Shown here one piece after another: positions 50,284-58,877 of a DNA stretch of 64,000 nucleotides; within the stretch, counting starts at the first letter, position 1; each line of letters begins with the position of its first letter. The notes beneath the pieces are model-generated. The model saw only the letters and a list, made by a program, of their open reading frames with translations, had not been told where the DNA came from and did not search any database. The position numbers were made by a program, and so were the translations under genes. Source of the DNA: CAUZFZ01 sp963579025 (GTDB lineage Bacteria > Planctomycetota > Planctomycetia > Planctomycetales > Planctomycetaceae); assembly GCA_963579025.1 (NCBI GenBank), contig CAUZFZ010000008.1, forward strand, positions 62,001 to 126,000, written 5' to 3'.

Positions 50284-51137
50284 CAGCTCACCTTTCCGTC
50301 AAGAACTGCGACGGTCTGGAAAACGCGGTACTCCGTTCCCTTGTCGCGACCGGTGAGAATCTGAACGGGCTGGCGATCCTGATGAATTCCTGATGTTGTG
50401 CCGTGGAACTGATCACGTCCCGCCATCTGCAATTCGGAGTCGATCGCGATCAGGCCGTCTGGCAACTGATAAGTCCACAGTCGCAATTCATTTCCATCCG
50501 CGTTACGCGGGGCGACTCGAACGACTTCCTCACTGCGTGAGACAACGTCGAGTGCCCAGGCAAGCTGCCAGTCCGCGCTTCCCTGCGGGCGACGCTCCAC
50601 AACCACTCGCACGGCCAGGCGAGTCGCATCCGACGGTAATTGTTCCACGTCTCCGGCCGCCGATCGATCCAGCCCGAATTCGACTCGGTCGCCAGTCTCA
50701 GCCAGCCAGGCGAGCTGGCTGTCAAACATGTTCTCCATTTCTGCCAGCAGCACTTCCTTGTTCTGAATCTGCTCGTCACGAAGCCACGCATAATCGGGCG
50801 GCAGGTCACTTTCCGACACACTGCCGTGGTCCTGGAGAGCAAACCAGAAGACACCCACTGAAACCAGCAGCATCATGGCGGACCCGACGGCAAATCCGAC
50901 CGCCCAGCGATCCGGCCGCCAGCCACGTCGGTGCGGGTAACCCAGCTCAGCCTGCCCCGCCGGGCTTCCAGACAGTTGCGTCGCATGGCCGTTGAGTCGC
51001 GTTTCGTCGGACGGGGACTCAAGCAGCTCACTGACAATGCGGGTGTGCAGATCGTCCAGTCCATCTGGTGCAGCGGACTGGTCGGCCCACTGACCAAGCA
51101 GAGCGTCGAGCTGCTCGTCGTCGTGGTTTGTTGTCAT
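50283..51137 (-). CDS. membrane anti-sigma factor (no zinc motif)
   Basis: A 284-residue single-pass membrane protein. An acidic cytoplasmic N-terminal part holds the short helical region expected of an anti-sigma domain (EQLDALLGQWADQSAAPDGL). A helix at about residues 78-102 (WAVGFAVGSAMMLLVSVGVF) follows, then an extracytoplasmic domain to the end (LPPDYAWLRDEQIQNKEVLL, QLAWALDVVSRSEEVVRVAP). There is no His-x3-Cys-x2-Cys finger. Its 5' end overlaps the sigma gene by 4 nt and its 3' end overlaps the next gene by 1 nt. Release of sigma would need proteolysis of this protein, for which RseP-type proteases are encoded elsewhere in the window (inference). Confidence 0.82.
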   Translation of the reverse strand: MTTNHDDEQLDALLGQWADQSAAPDGLDDLHTRIVSELLESPSDETRLNGHATQLSGSPAGQAELGYPHRRGWRPDRWAVGFAVGSAMMLLVSVGVFWFALQDHGSVSESDLPPDYAWLRDEQIQNKEVLLAEMENMFDSQLAWLAETGDRVEFGLDRSAAGDVEQLPSDATRLAVRVVVERRPQGSADWQLAWALDVVSRSEEVVRVAPRNADGNELRLWTYQLPDGLIAIDSELQMAGRDQFHGTTSGIHQDRQPVQILTGRDKGTEYRVFQTVAVLDGKVS

Positions 51138-51685
51138 GACAGATGCTCCGCGAGGAGTTGTTTCAGTTGCCGGCGTGCCTCGTGAACCCGCCAGTACATT
51201 GTGTCGGTGGAACAGCCTTCGATTTCCGCCGCGTGACTGGCCGGCTGCTCCTGCAGACAGACCAGCACGATTGCCGCTCGTAACTGTGGTGACAGACTGG
51301 CCAGAGCCGTCTGCACTTCCGCCGTCAATTCCGCCTGCATCACCGCCCCGTCCGGAGCGGCCAGCGACACAGCCGATCCTTCGGGTAGTTCGTCATGAAA
51401 CTGCACGCGGGAACGTCCGCGACGTTTCAAATACGTGCGAACGGTGTTCATCGCGACCTGATACAACCAGGTGGAAAATTCCGACCGTCCCTCGAACCGT
51501 TCGATGCCACGAACGACTCGCAGGAAAATGTCCTGAGTCACGTCGTCCGCCGCTGAATGGTCCAGCAGCATTTGAAAGACCACACCCCGAATCCGACTCA
51601 AATGCCGCTGCAGGAGTTCTTCGAGAAGATCACTGCGGCCGCTGTCGCGAAACTGCTCGATCAGGTGCTGGTCAGAGTGACTCAA
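51134..51685 (-). CDS. ECF-type RNA polymerase sigma factor
   Basis: About 183 residues. Region 2 covers about 10-85 (LEELLQRHLSRIRGVVFQML, ADDVTQDIFLRVVRGIERFE, FSTWLYQVAMNTVRTYLKRR). Region 4 covers about 115-175 (LASLSPQLRAAIVLVCLQEQ, HAAEIEGCSTDTMYWRVHEA). The start is uncertain: the open frame continues to 51910 into hairpin DNA, which is unlikely to be coding. The best internal choice is a TTG at 51685 with GAGG 5 nt upstream. Its end overlaps the anti-sigma gene (ATGA), so it heads a five-gene run that continues to 45012. Confidence 0.85.
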   Translation of the reverse strand: MSHSDQHLIEQFRDSGRSDLLEELLQRHLSRIRGVVFQMLLDHSAADDVTQDIFLRVVRGIERFEGRSEFSTWLYQVAMNTVRTYLKRRGRSRVQFHDELPEGSAVSLAAPDGAVMQAELTAEVQTALASLSPQLRAAIVLVCLQEQPASHAAEIEGCSTDTMYWRVHEARRQLKQLLAEHLS

Positions 51686-52038
51686 AACTGCCTCGCGACT
51701 TTCGAACGTGTCTGGTGGCGGGTTTAGACCGCGGCGAACCGCAATTCCTGGACGGAATCTGTCTGCCTGTTGAAGAATGGCCGTGTGATCTAAAACGTGT
51801 CTGTGTCCCGTCTTAGATTCTTCCGTCGGCAGGGATGCGCGCCGTACGCGCGCGTCGTAGGATGGGCACTCCTGCCCGTCCGTCATTCCGGGACGGGCAG
51901 GAGTGCCCATCCTACTTTTGTTTGCGGCTCTGCCGCTTTCGGCAACTCGCAGAAAATGAACGACCGGCTCGTTCTGCTGGCTCGCGACTTGATGCCGGAC
52001 TGCGGATAAGACTGCAGGACAGCGAAGGAGACAACAGC
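51686..52038. other. divergent gap between sigma operon and SDR gene
   Basis: It holds the inverted repeat at 51857-51915 and otherwise nothing recognisable. It must contain the promoter of the sigma operon, which could be self-activated; no matching repeat of a promoter motif was identified. Confidence 0.5.
51857..51915. repeat. BIME-like perfect hairpin pair, GTAG feet, copy 1
   Basis: GTAGGATGGGCACTCCTGCC on the left is matched exactly by its complement on the right (25-bp perfect arms) around GTCATTCCG. Each half can also fold by itself (GATGGGC / GCCCGTC), giving two GTAG-footed hairpins. A near-identical copy is at 55288-55348. Confidence 0.82.
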
Positions 52039-52728
52039 ATGACAGACAGCCGATTTGTGGTGATCACTGGAGCAACACGCGGGCTCGGTCGGGCCATGGT
52101 GTCGCGGTTGATTGAAGCTGGTCACACCGTTGCTGGTTGCGGACGGTCGCAGGAAGCTGTCGACGAAATCGCGGCGGCATCTGGTCACAAGCACCAATTT
52201 GACGTCGTCGATGTGGCCGACGACGGGCAGGTCGGCAACTGGGCCAGTTCGGTCATCAGCCAGTTCGGGCCGCCGGACCTGCTGGTGAATAATGCTGCGT
52301 CCATCAATGCCAACGCGAATCTTTGGGACGTGCCCGCTGAGGAGTTTGACTCGGTCATCGACATCAACATCAAGGGCGTGGCCAATGTGATCCGCCACTT
52401 CGTCCCGGCGATGATCGATCGCGGCTCGGGGATCATCGTCAATTTCAGCTCCGGCTGGGGCCGATCGGCGTCGGCGGAGGTCGCTCCGTACTGCGCGACG
52501 AAGTGGGCCATCGAAGGAATGACGCAGGCGATGGCTCAGGAATTGCCGCCCGGCATGGCAGCCGTGCCACTGAATCCGGGGATCATCAACACCGACATGT
52601 TGCAGAGCTGCTTCGGCTCGTCGGCCGATCACTATCCGGACGCAGACGCCTGGAGCCGCTTTGCTGTGCCGTACATCCTGTCGATCCGCCCGTTTCAGAA
52701 CGGCGAACCGTTGAGTGTGACGCCGTAG
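52039..52728 (+). CDS. short-chain dehydrogenase/reductase
   Basis: A 229-residue classical SDR. The cofactor motif is TGATRGLG (about residues 9-16), the NNA motif is in LLVNNAASIN, and the active site has Ser in IVNFSSGWG and Tyr-x3-Lys in APYCATKWAIEG (about 150-155). The start is the ATG at 52039, after AAGGAG; upstream in-frame sequence is hairpin DNA. Substrate and cofactor preference are not evident. It has no clear operon partner; acylphosphatase converges on it from the right. Confidence 0.93.
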   Translation: MTDSRFVVITGATRGLGRAMVSRLIEAGHTVAGCGRSQEAVDEIAAASGHKHQFDVVDVADDGQVGNWASSVISQFGPPDLLVNNAASINANANLWDVPAEEFDSVIDINIKGVANVIRHFVPAMIDRGSGIIVNFSSGWGRSASAEVAPYCATKWAIEGMTQAMAQELPPGMAAVPLNPGIINTDMLQSCFGSSADHYPDADAWSRFAVPYILSIRPFQNGEPLSVTP

Positions 52729-52734
52729 CCGCAC

Positions 52735-53019
52735 TCAGCGTCTGATCGAAAACCCTTCAGGAACGTCGGTTGCCGCATCCAGCGGCTGCTCGTCAGCGAG
52801 TGTGATGTTTCCGTCGAACGCATCGAGGATGGCCGCGAGAAATGTTCTGACCTGGCCGGCTTCGCCAGCCACGATCAGTTCGACTGTTCCGTCCGCCAGG
52901 TTGCGGACTGAACCCGAAACAGGAAAACGGCGTGCGATGCGGTTTGTCGTGTAACGAAAGCCCACGCCCTGCACTCGTCCGTGGTAGACCACGCGTATTT
53001 CAATTCGTTCGTCACTCAT
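52735..53019 (-). CDS. acyP: acylphosphatase
   Basis: A 94-residue enzyme that hydrolyses the carboxyl-phosphate bond of acylphosphates. The phosphate loop is GRVQGVGFRYTT, with the catalytic Arg at about residue 23. The catalytic Asn is in GSVRNLADGTVELI (about residue 41). Length is exactly that of the family. The start is the ATG at 53019; two upstream starts (53040, 53058) would add a short unconserved tail. Its 3' end converges with the SDR gene, 6 bp away. Confidence 0.93.
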   Translation of the reverse strand: MSDERIEIRVVYHGRVQGVGFRYTTNRIARRFPVSGSVRNLADGTVELIVAGEAGQVRTFLAAILDAFDGNITLADEQPLDAATDVPEGFSIRR

Positions 53020-53116
53020 AAGCGTCTCGTCGATTCTCATAAGACTTCGAAGGTGCATAAACTACCGCCGCTGCAGCGTGTGGAGGAACGCTATTCGACC
53101 ATGATGGAGTCGGTCG

Positions 53117-53887
53117 GTGAATTCGCGTCTGTCACTAATGCCTGAACACGGTTCGCCGGCACTGGACTTTGTGCTGCCGCCGTCGTGTACGTTTTGCCGA
53201 GCGAACCTGAATCCCGCCGGACGACAGCGATATCCCGAAATCTGGCTGTGCGACGCGTGCCGCTTCGACATGGTGAATGACGAACGCGATCCTTGTCAGC
53301 GATGCGGGATGCCGGTCGGACCGTATGCACGGACCGACGAGTGCCTCGCCTGCCGAACGCGACAGTTCCGCTTCAAACAGGTCGTTCGACTGGGCGTGTA
53401 TGAGGGAGAGTTGCGACGAGCCGTCATTCGAGGCAAGGGACGCGGATCGGAGGCGCTCGCGGAATCGCTCGCGGCCCTGCTGTGGCAAAACCAGGAAGCA
53501 GAGCTACGGTCCCTGAATGTCGATTTCGTCGTGCCCGTACCTCAGCACTGGACTCAGTGGTTTACGCGACCACACCATCAGGCCCGCACGATTGCTCAGA
53601 TTCTGGCCGAATGCCTGGGCGTTCCCGTGCGGGACCGGTTAGTGACGAAAGTACGGATGACGCGAGATCAGTCTTCACTGCACCGATCGAAACGACTCCA
53701 GAATCTGGACAAGGCATTCGCGGTGACACGCGACGTTGACCTGGAACGTCAAAACGTGCTGGTCGTCGATGACATCCTGACGACGGGCACAACTGCCAAT
53801 GAGGTCACTCGAGCGTTGCGCAACGCTCACGCCGGTCGCGTTGGGGTGGCCCTGCTTGCAGTCGTGCCACGTCCAGGTAATTGTTGA
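53117..53887 (+). CDS. ComF-family phosphoribosyltransferase-like protein
   Basis: A 256-residue cytoplasmic protein. The N-terminus has a zinc-ribbon of paired Cys (LPPSCTFCRAN, LCDACRF, PCQRCGMPVG, CLACRT). The C-terminus is a PRTase domain with the PRPP loop VLVVDDILTTGTTANEV near 218. This is the ComF family: in naturally competent bacteria ComF is needed for uptake or processing of transforming DNA, and homologues without competence may serve in nucleotide salvage. The start is a GTG at 53117 with GGAG 7 nt upstream; an ATG at 53138 is also possible. No other competence gene is in the window. Confidence 0.92.
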   Translation: MNSRLSLMPEHGSPALDFVLPPSCTFCRANLNPAGRQRYPEIWLCDACRFDMVNDERDPCQRCGMPVGPYARTDECLACRTRQFRFKQVVRLGVYEGELRRAVIRGKGRGSEALAESLAALLWQNQEAELRSLNVDFVVPVPQHWTQWFTRPHHQARTIAQILAECLGVPVRDRLVTKVRMTRDQSSLHRSKRLQNLDKAFAVTRDVDLERQNVLVVDDILTTGTTANEVTRALRNAHAGRVGVALLAVVPRPGNC

Positions 53888-53925
53888 CGTTCTGCGTCCC
53901 GCTCCCATTGCTCTGGAGAAGCAAC

Positions 53926-55254
53926 ATGTCCAACCGGCAAACCCGTCGCTCATTTCTGAAGACGTCCGCTCTGGCTGGATTCGGAGTGCCGTTGATCCAG
54001 TCCGGCGCACTGGCCAGTTCGAACGAACGATTGTCGGTGGCATCGATTGGAGTCGGCGGTAAGGGCTGGTCTGATCTCAACAATGTGGCGGCGAGTCCGC
54101 ATGTGACGGTCAAGGCCCTGTGCGATATCGACTCGGGGCCGAACCACCTGGGACGTGCCGCGGAGAAGTTTCCCGGTGCAACGCTCTACCGAGACTGGCG
54201 CGTGCTGCTGGACAAGGAAAAGGTCGACGCGGTCATCGTTTCGACGCCGGACCACATGCATGCTCTCATCGCGCTGAATGCCATGCGCCGCGGCCGGCAC
54301 GTGTATTGCCAGAAGCCGCTGACTCACACGATCAAAGAAGCCCGCATGATGACGCAGACCGCCGAGTCGCGTGGGCTGGTGACTCAGATGGGGAATCAGA
54401 TTCAGGCGTATGCCGAGTATCGGACTGCGGTCAAGCTTGTCTACGAAGGAGCGATTGGCAAAGTGAATCGTGTGTACTCATGGCAGGCCGGCACACCAAC
54501 GTGGCCACGCGCGATTGATCGACCGGCGGGAAGTGATCCCGTCCCGAAAACGCTGATGTGGAACAACTGGCTGGGTGTCGCTCCGGAGCGACCGTACAAA
54601 GCCAGTATCTACCATCCTTTCAACTGGCGCGGATGGCAGGATTTCAGTAATGGGCAACTGGGTGATTTTGGCTGCCACATTCTGGACCCCGTGTTCATGG
54701 CGCTGAAGCTGACCGCTCCGACTTCGCTGACGGCCCAGGCACCAGAGATTAACTCCGAAACGTGGACGGAATCGGTTCGAGTCGATTATGTGTTTCCCGG
54801 AACCGATATGACCGCGGGCGATGAGCTGAAGCTGACGTGGATTGACGGTCCGGGTCATAAGCCAGCCGAGGAACTCAAGGAGATCATTGATCCATCAAAA
54901 CTGCCCGGTTCCGGTTCAATGTTGGTGGGAGCAAAAGGCTCGCTGCTGATTCCACACGTGGGGGCACCAAAGCTGCTTCCAGAAGAGAAGTTCGTCGACC
55001 ATCGCGTTCCGGAACTGGAACGGTTGAGTCACTACGTCCTGTGGGCCGATGCCTGCCGCGGCGAAGGTAAGACGAAGTCCAATTTCAGTTACGCCGGTCG
55101 CCTGACAGAAACCGTACTGTTGGGCACGATCGCACTGCGACTGCCCGGATCGGCTCTAACGTGGGATGCGAAATCGATGACCATCTCGGGGCACGAGCGG
55201 GCAGCGGGAATGCTGAGCAAGGACTACCGTAAGGGCTGGGACCTTGACGGCTGA
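53926..55254 (+). CDS. Gfo/Idh/MocA oxidoreductase, Tat-exported
   Basis: A 442-residue protein with a canonical twin-arginine signal (RQTRRSFLKTSALAGFGVPL, residues 4-23). The Rossmann glycine motif is VASIGVGGKGWSDL at about 43-56. The catalytic triad motif has Gln-Lys-Pro (HVYCQKPLTHT) instead of Glu-Lys-Pro, a common substitution in exported planctomycete members. LGDFGCHILDPVF holds the substrate-domain residues. The start is the ATG at 53926 after GGAGAAG. Exported Gfo/Idh proteins bind NAD(P) before folding and act on extracytoplasmic sugars; which one is unknown. Confidence 0.94.
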   Translation: MSNRQTRRSFLKTSALAGFGVPLIQSGALASSNERLSVASIGVGGKGWSDLNNVAASPHVTVKALCDIDSGPNHLGRAAEKFPGATLYRDWRVLLDKEKVDAVIVSTPDHMHALIALNAMRRGRHVYCQKPLTHTIKEARMMTQTAESRGLVTQMGNQIQAYAEYRTAVKLVYEGAIGKVNRVYSWQAGTPTWPRAIDRPAGSDPVPKTLMWNNWLGVAPERPYKASIYHPFNWRGWQDFSNGQLGDFGCHILDPVFMALKLTAPTSLTAQAPEINSETWTESVRVDYVFPGTDMTAGDELKLTWIDGPGHKPAEELKEIIDPSKLPGSGSMLVGAKGSLLIPHVGAPKLLPEEKFVDHRVPELERLSHYVLWADACRGEGKTKSNFSYAGRLTETVLLGTIALRLPGSALTWDAKSMTISGHERAAGMLSKDYRKGWDLDG

Positions 55255-55651
55255 TGCCCGGCCTTTTCAAGGTGACATTTTTCGTCCGTAGGATGGGCAC
55301 TCCTGCCCGTCCATCAGCCGTCGGGACGGGCAAGAGTGCCCCTCCTACGACGCAATTGGCCGAAACGGCCTGGTTCGCGTCAACTCGGACGTCGGGGCTT
55401 TCCGAACAATTCGGACGACACCGTCTTGCACCGACGTGCATCTCATGCCATTCCACTGCCGTGTGAGAAACCGGCTGGTGGGACCGTGACGGGATCCTGT
55501 GCCACAACGGTTTGGCAGTAACTCGGAAGTGTTGCCTGGTCGCATCGTGTCGCTACAGCTCAACCGACCCGATTCTCTTTGCTTCGCGTTTTCAGCCCGG
55601 CCTACGATGGCCTGCTCTGAGAACCTGCAACCTTTGAGTCGGACTCGAATC
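55255..55651. other. gap before the Ca-binding repeat protein
   Basis: The first 100 bases hold the hairpin pair at 55288-55348. The rest is open on the plus strand up to the start at 55652 but has no recognisable protein; it probably carries the promoter of the large gene. Confidence 0.5.
55288..55348. repeat. BIME-like hairpin pair, GTAG feet, copy 2
   Basis: Copy of 51857-51915 with a few substitutions in the right arm (CAAGAGTGCCCCTCCTAC). The two copies are 3.4 kb apart and both lie just after or before a gene boundary. Confidence 0.8.
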
Positions 55652-58534
55652 ATGCGATTAACACCCTGGCTGACATCCCTGTCCCGTCGTCTGGCTTCGC
55701 GACGGTCTCACGGTATTGAGAATCTGGAAAACCGTATTGTTCTGTCTGTCAATGCCTCGGTGAATTCCGGGATCTTGAACATCATGATGGACGGCAATGA
55801 AGACGTCCGGGTCAGCACGGTGGGATTGAGTCTGCGGGTCGACTTCGATCAGAAGGATGGGCTCGGTTTCCAGGAATTCGCGGCTGTCTCAAGCGAACTC
55901 GCCTCGTCCATTGTTCAGATTGATGTCGATGCCGGTGACGGGAACAGTTCGATCGACCTTTCTACGGTTATGGCAGCGACGTTCGGAGCGCTGACGAATG
56001 TCAATGTTGACGCCGGTGACGGGAGTGACGTGGTCCTGGGGCCTTCCAACGTGGGCGCGAACATCATGGGTGGTGACGGCGCCGACACGCTGACCGGTGG
56101 CTCTGGCGCGGACACGATCGACGGTGGCGACGGTGCGGACCTCGTTAACGGCATGGGTGGCGACGACAGCCTTACCGGCGAAGACGGTGCCGACACTGTC
56201 AACGGCTCGTCTGGTGACGACACGCTGGATGGCGGAAATGGCGCGGACTCGATCGACGGTGGCCTGGGTGACGACATCATCGCCGGTGGCAGTAGCGCGG
56301 ATTCGATTGATGGTGGTGCGGGCAACGATTCCATCGAAGGTGGTTCCGGCGCCGACACGATGCTTGGAGGAGTCGGTGATGATACGTTGAATGGAGGCAG
56401 CAGTGGCGACTCGATCGACGCTGGTGACGGCAATGATCAGGTCGATGGCGGCACGGGCAATGACAGCATCGACGGGAATCTGGGCAATGACCAGATCAAC
56501 GGAAACAACGGCAACGACACCATTCTGGGTGGCACGGGCGACGATAGTATCGACGGCGAACTGGACGACGATCTGATCCGCGGTGGGGACGGTCAGGATA
56601 CGTTGTTCGGTGGTGGTGGTAACGACGCCGTGGGTGGCGACGCGGATAACGACTCGATTCGCGGCAACTCGGGCAATGACACGCTGCTTGCTGGAACGGG
56701 ATTCGACGTCATCGATGGGGGCAGCGGAAACGACCGAATCGATGCACGCGAGGCGTTGCTGTCGATCAGCAATTCGACTGTGTTTGAAGGCAACAACGGC
56801 AACCGGCAGATGTTGTTTACGGTCACGCTGACCGGAACAATCCTGGATCCTGTGACCGTCAGCTTCGCCACACGTCCAGGGACTGGCGCGGCTGCCGCGC
56901 AGGAGAATGTCGACTACGTGGGACGCACAGGCCAGTTGATGTTCACCGTTGGCGACACGTCGAAAACCATTTCGATTTCCGTGATCGGCGACCTGATTGA
57001 CGAAATCAACGGGGAGAATTTCTTCGTCGATCTTTCAAACCCCATCGGTGCGGCCATTCTTGACGCGAACGGTGAAGGTCGGATTATCGATGAGGACCCG
57101 ACCCCTGCCGGCAACCCACCTCCCGGAACCAACACGACGCCGTTGTTCCCGGACCCGCTGCCGGTGGTCAATCTCGAGTCCGATACGCTGCGAGGGGACG
57201 AAGGCAATGACACCATTCTTGCCGGCACCAGCAACGACACTCTGGAAGGCAACGATGGCAACGACTCGCTTTCCGGGGGTGGTGGCGATGATCTGCTGCA
57301 CGGTGGCATGGGCAACGACACCCTGCGGGGGGGCGACGGACAGGACACATTGAACGGCCAGAACGGTAACGATGTGTCCGACGGCGGAGCGGATAACGAC
57401 ACGCTGGTCTGGGGCGGCAACGCATCCGGCAACGACACGCTGTCCAGCACGGAAGGGTTCGACACCGTCGTCGTGCTGGGTACGGACGCGGACAACACCT
57501 ACACGGTCGGCTCGCTGGGAAGTAGCCTGCAGATTACTGAAGGCGGCGACACGTTGACGGTCGGCAGTTCCGTCCCCCGCACGCAGATCAATGCCGGACT
57601 GGGTAATGACACGATTACCATCGGCACGCTGACAGGCGACGCCGGTAGTATCCTTGAAGTCAACGGTGAAGCCGGTACCGACACGATCACTGCCAGCGGT
57701 TCGACGATCAGCGGCTATTTCGTACAACTGAATGGTGGCGACGACGACGACACGATCACAGGATCGCAGTCGAACGACGTCATCTTCGGTGGCGATGGCG
57801 CCGATGTGATCGGGGGATCCGGTGGCAACGACATCGTGCTTGGTGGCCTGGGCAACGACACGATCAGCGGCCAGAACGGAGCCGATCGTCTGAACGGAGG
57901 CGACGGCAATGACAACATCGATGGCGGCACAGGCAAAGACACAATGGATGGTGGGATTGGCAACGACCGCATCTTCGGAAGGCAGGGATCCGATCGAATC
58001 TTCGGCGGCGACGGCAACGACACTCTCAATGGCATGGGCGGCAACGATTCGATCGAGGGTGGTAACGGAAACGATCGGATCTTCGGTGGTGCGATGAAGG
58101 ACACTCTGCGCGGCGGCGCCGGGGACGATTCGATCAAGGGACAGTCCGGACGCGACGTCCTCTTTGGTGGAGACGGTGATGACACCCTGCGAGGAAACGG
58201 TGGCCGCGACACGATCATCGCCGGTGACGGCGACGACCGAATCGACGGTGGCGGCGCACAGGATCTGATCAACGGTGGTGATGGTAATGATCGGATCAAT
58301 GGCCGGTCCGGCAACGACACCATTGTCGGTGGTGATGGTGACGATCAAATCTTCGCCGGTGGCGGTGCCGACATCGCGCTGGGCGAAGACGGCGACGATA
58401 CCGTTTCTGGCAACGGCGGTGCTGACACGATCGCTGGTGGCGATGGAGCCAATCTGGTCTTCGGCAGCGCCACCGAGATTGACGAGCTGTTTACACTCGA
58501 TGCCGAAACGCTCGCGAAACTGAATATGGTCTAA
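55652..58534 (+). CDS. calcium-binding RTX-type repeat protein with Calx-beta domain
   Basis: A 960-residue surface or secreted protein. It begins with a basic segment (LTSLSRRLASRRSHGIENLE) that ends in LENRIVLS, the LEPR-XLL-like pattern of planctomycete exported giants, rather than a plain Sec signal. Two blocks of hemolysin-type nonapeptides (GGDGADTLTGG, GGNGNDRIFGG and so on; about 130-370 and 540-930) would form Ca-binding beta-rolls. Between them lies a Calx-beta domain (about 385-500: TVFEGNNGNRQMLFTVTLTG, ISISVIGDLIDEINGENFFV). RTX proteins are usually exported by type I secretion with a C-terminal signal; no T1SS genes are nearby. The start is the ATG at 55652. Its role may be matrix, adhesion or Ca-dependent shell; it is not an obvious toxin. 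Confidence 0.93.
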   Translation: MRLTPWLTSLSRRLASRRSHGIENLENRIVLSVNASVNSGILNIMMDGNEDVRVSTVGLSLRVDFDQKDGLGFQEFAAVSSELASSIVQIDVDAGDGNSSIDLSTVMAATFGALTNVNVDAGDGSDVVLGPSNVGANIMGGDGADTLTGGSGADTIDGGDGADLVNGMGGDDSLTGEDGADTVNGSSGDDTLDGGNGADSIDGGLGDDIIAGGSSADSIDGGAGNDSIEGGSGADTMLGGVGDDTLNGGSSGDSIDAGDGNDQVDGGTGNDSIDGNLGNDQINGNNGNDTILGGTGDDSIDGELDDDLIRGGDGQDTLFGGGGNDAVGGDADNDSIRGNSGNDTLLAGTGFDVIDGGSGNDRIDAREALLSISNSTVFEGNNGNRQMLFTVTLTGTILDPVTVSFATRPGTGAAAAQENVDYVGRTGQLMFTVGDTSKTISISVIGDLIDEINGENFFVDLSNPIGAAILDANGEGRIIDEDPTPAGNPPPGTNTTPLFPDPLPVVNLESDTLRGDEGNDTILAGTSNDTLEGNDGNDSLSGGGGDDLLHGGMGNDTLRGGDGQDTLNGQNGNDVSDGGADNDTLVWGGNASGNDTLSSTEGFDTVVVLGTDADNTYTVGSLGSSLQITEGGDTLTVGSSVPRTQINAGLGNDTITIGTLTGDAGSILEVNGEAGTDTITASGSTISGYFVQLNGGDDDDTITGSQSNDVIFGGDGADVIGGSGGNDIVLGGLGNDTISGQNGADRLNGGDGNDNIDGGTGKDTMDGGIGNDRIFGRQGSDRIFGGDGNDTLNGMGGNDSIEGGNGNDRIFGGAMKDTLRGGAGDDSIKGQSGRDVLFGGDGDDTLRGNGGRDTIIAGDGDDRIDGGGAQDLINGGDGNDRINGRSGNDTIVGGDGDDQIFAGGGADIALGEDGDDTVSGNGGADTIAGGDGANLVFGSATEIDELFTLDAETLAKLNMV

Positions 58535-58877
58535 CCGGAGGTCTGCCGGACCAGCCACCAGAAAACCAGGTGCGTCATTTTGACACGCGAACTGATCTGG
58601 ACATGCCGTCGGTTTTCATGTCACTCTTCGCAGTTGTACAAGCGAATCGAGACGGAATTCGCCGGACTGCGAGCGCCCGAACGATGAGTTGTGAGCGATT
58701 GCGGCGCCGCTCGTGACAGGCACGGAAGACTACTGCTGACAGCCTGCTGCACAGGTAGTCCGGGTAACCATTTTTTCCAGGCGAAGTGATCGGTCGCTGG
58801 AAGTGGTGTCCCGACTTGGGTTGTGGCAAGTCGGCCACGCCGGGCTGTCGTTGACATGCTGTGAAAGGAAACCAGCA
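58535..58877. other. gap between repeat protein and formyltransferase, nothing recognised
   Basis: About 340 bases. No hairpin as strong as the other repeats, no terminator and no supported ORF were seen. Confidence 0.45.

Noticed and set aside
55652..58534. RTX toxin
   Set aside because: Only Ca-binding repeats and Calx-beta are present; there is no pore-forming or acylation region and no type I secretion genes nearby.
57035..58558. Antisense 507-codon open frame through the Ca-binding repeat gene
   Set aside because: A mirror of the GGxGxD repeat coding strand, rich in Val/Ala/Thr runs created by GAC/GGC codons. It has no start context, and the plus-strand gene is clearly real.
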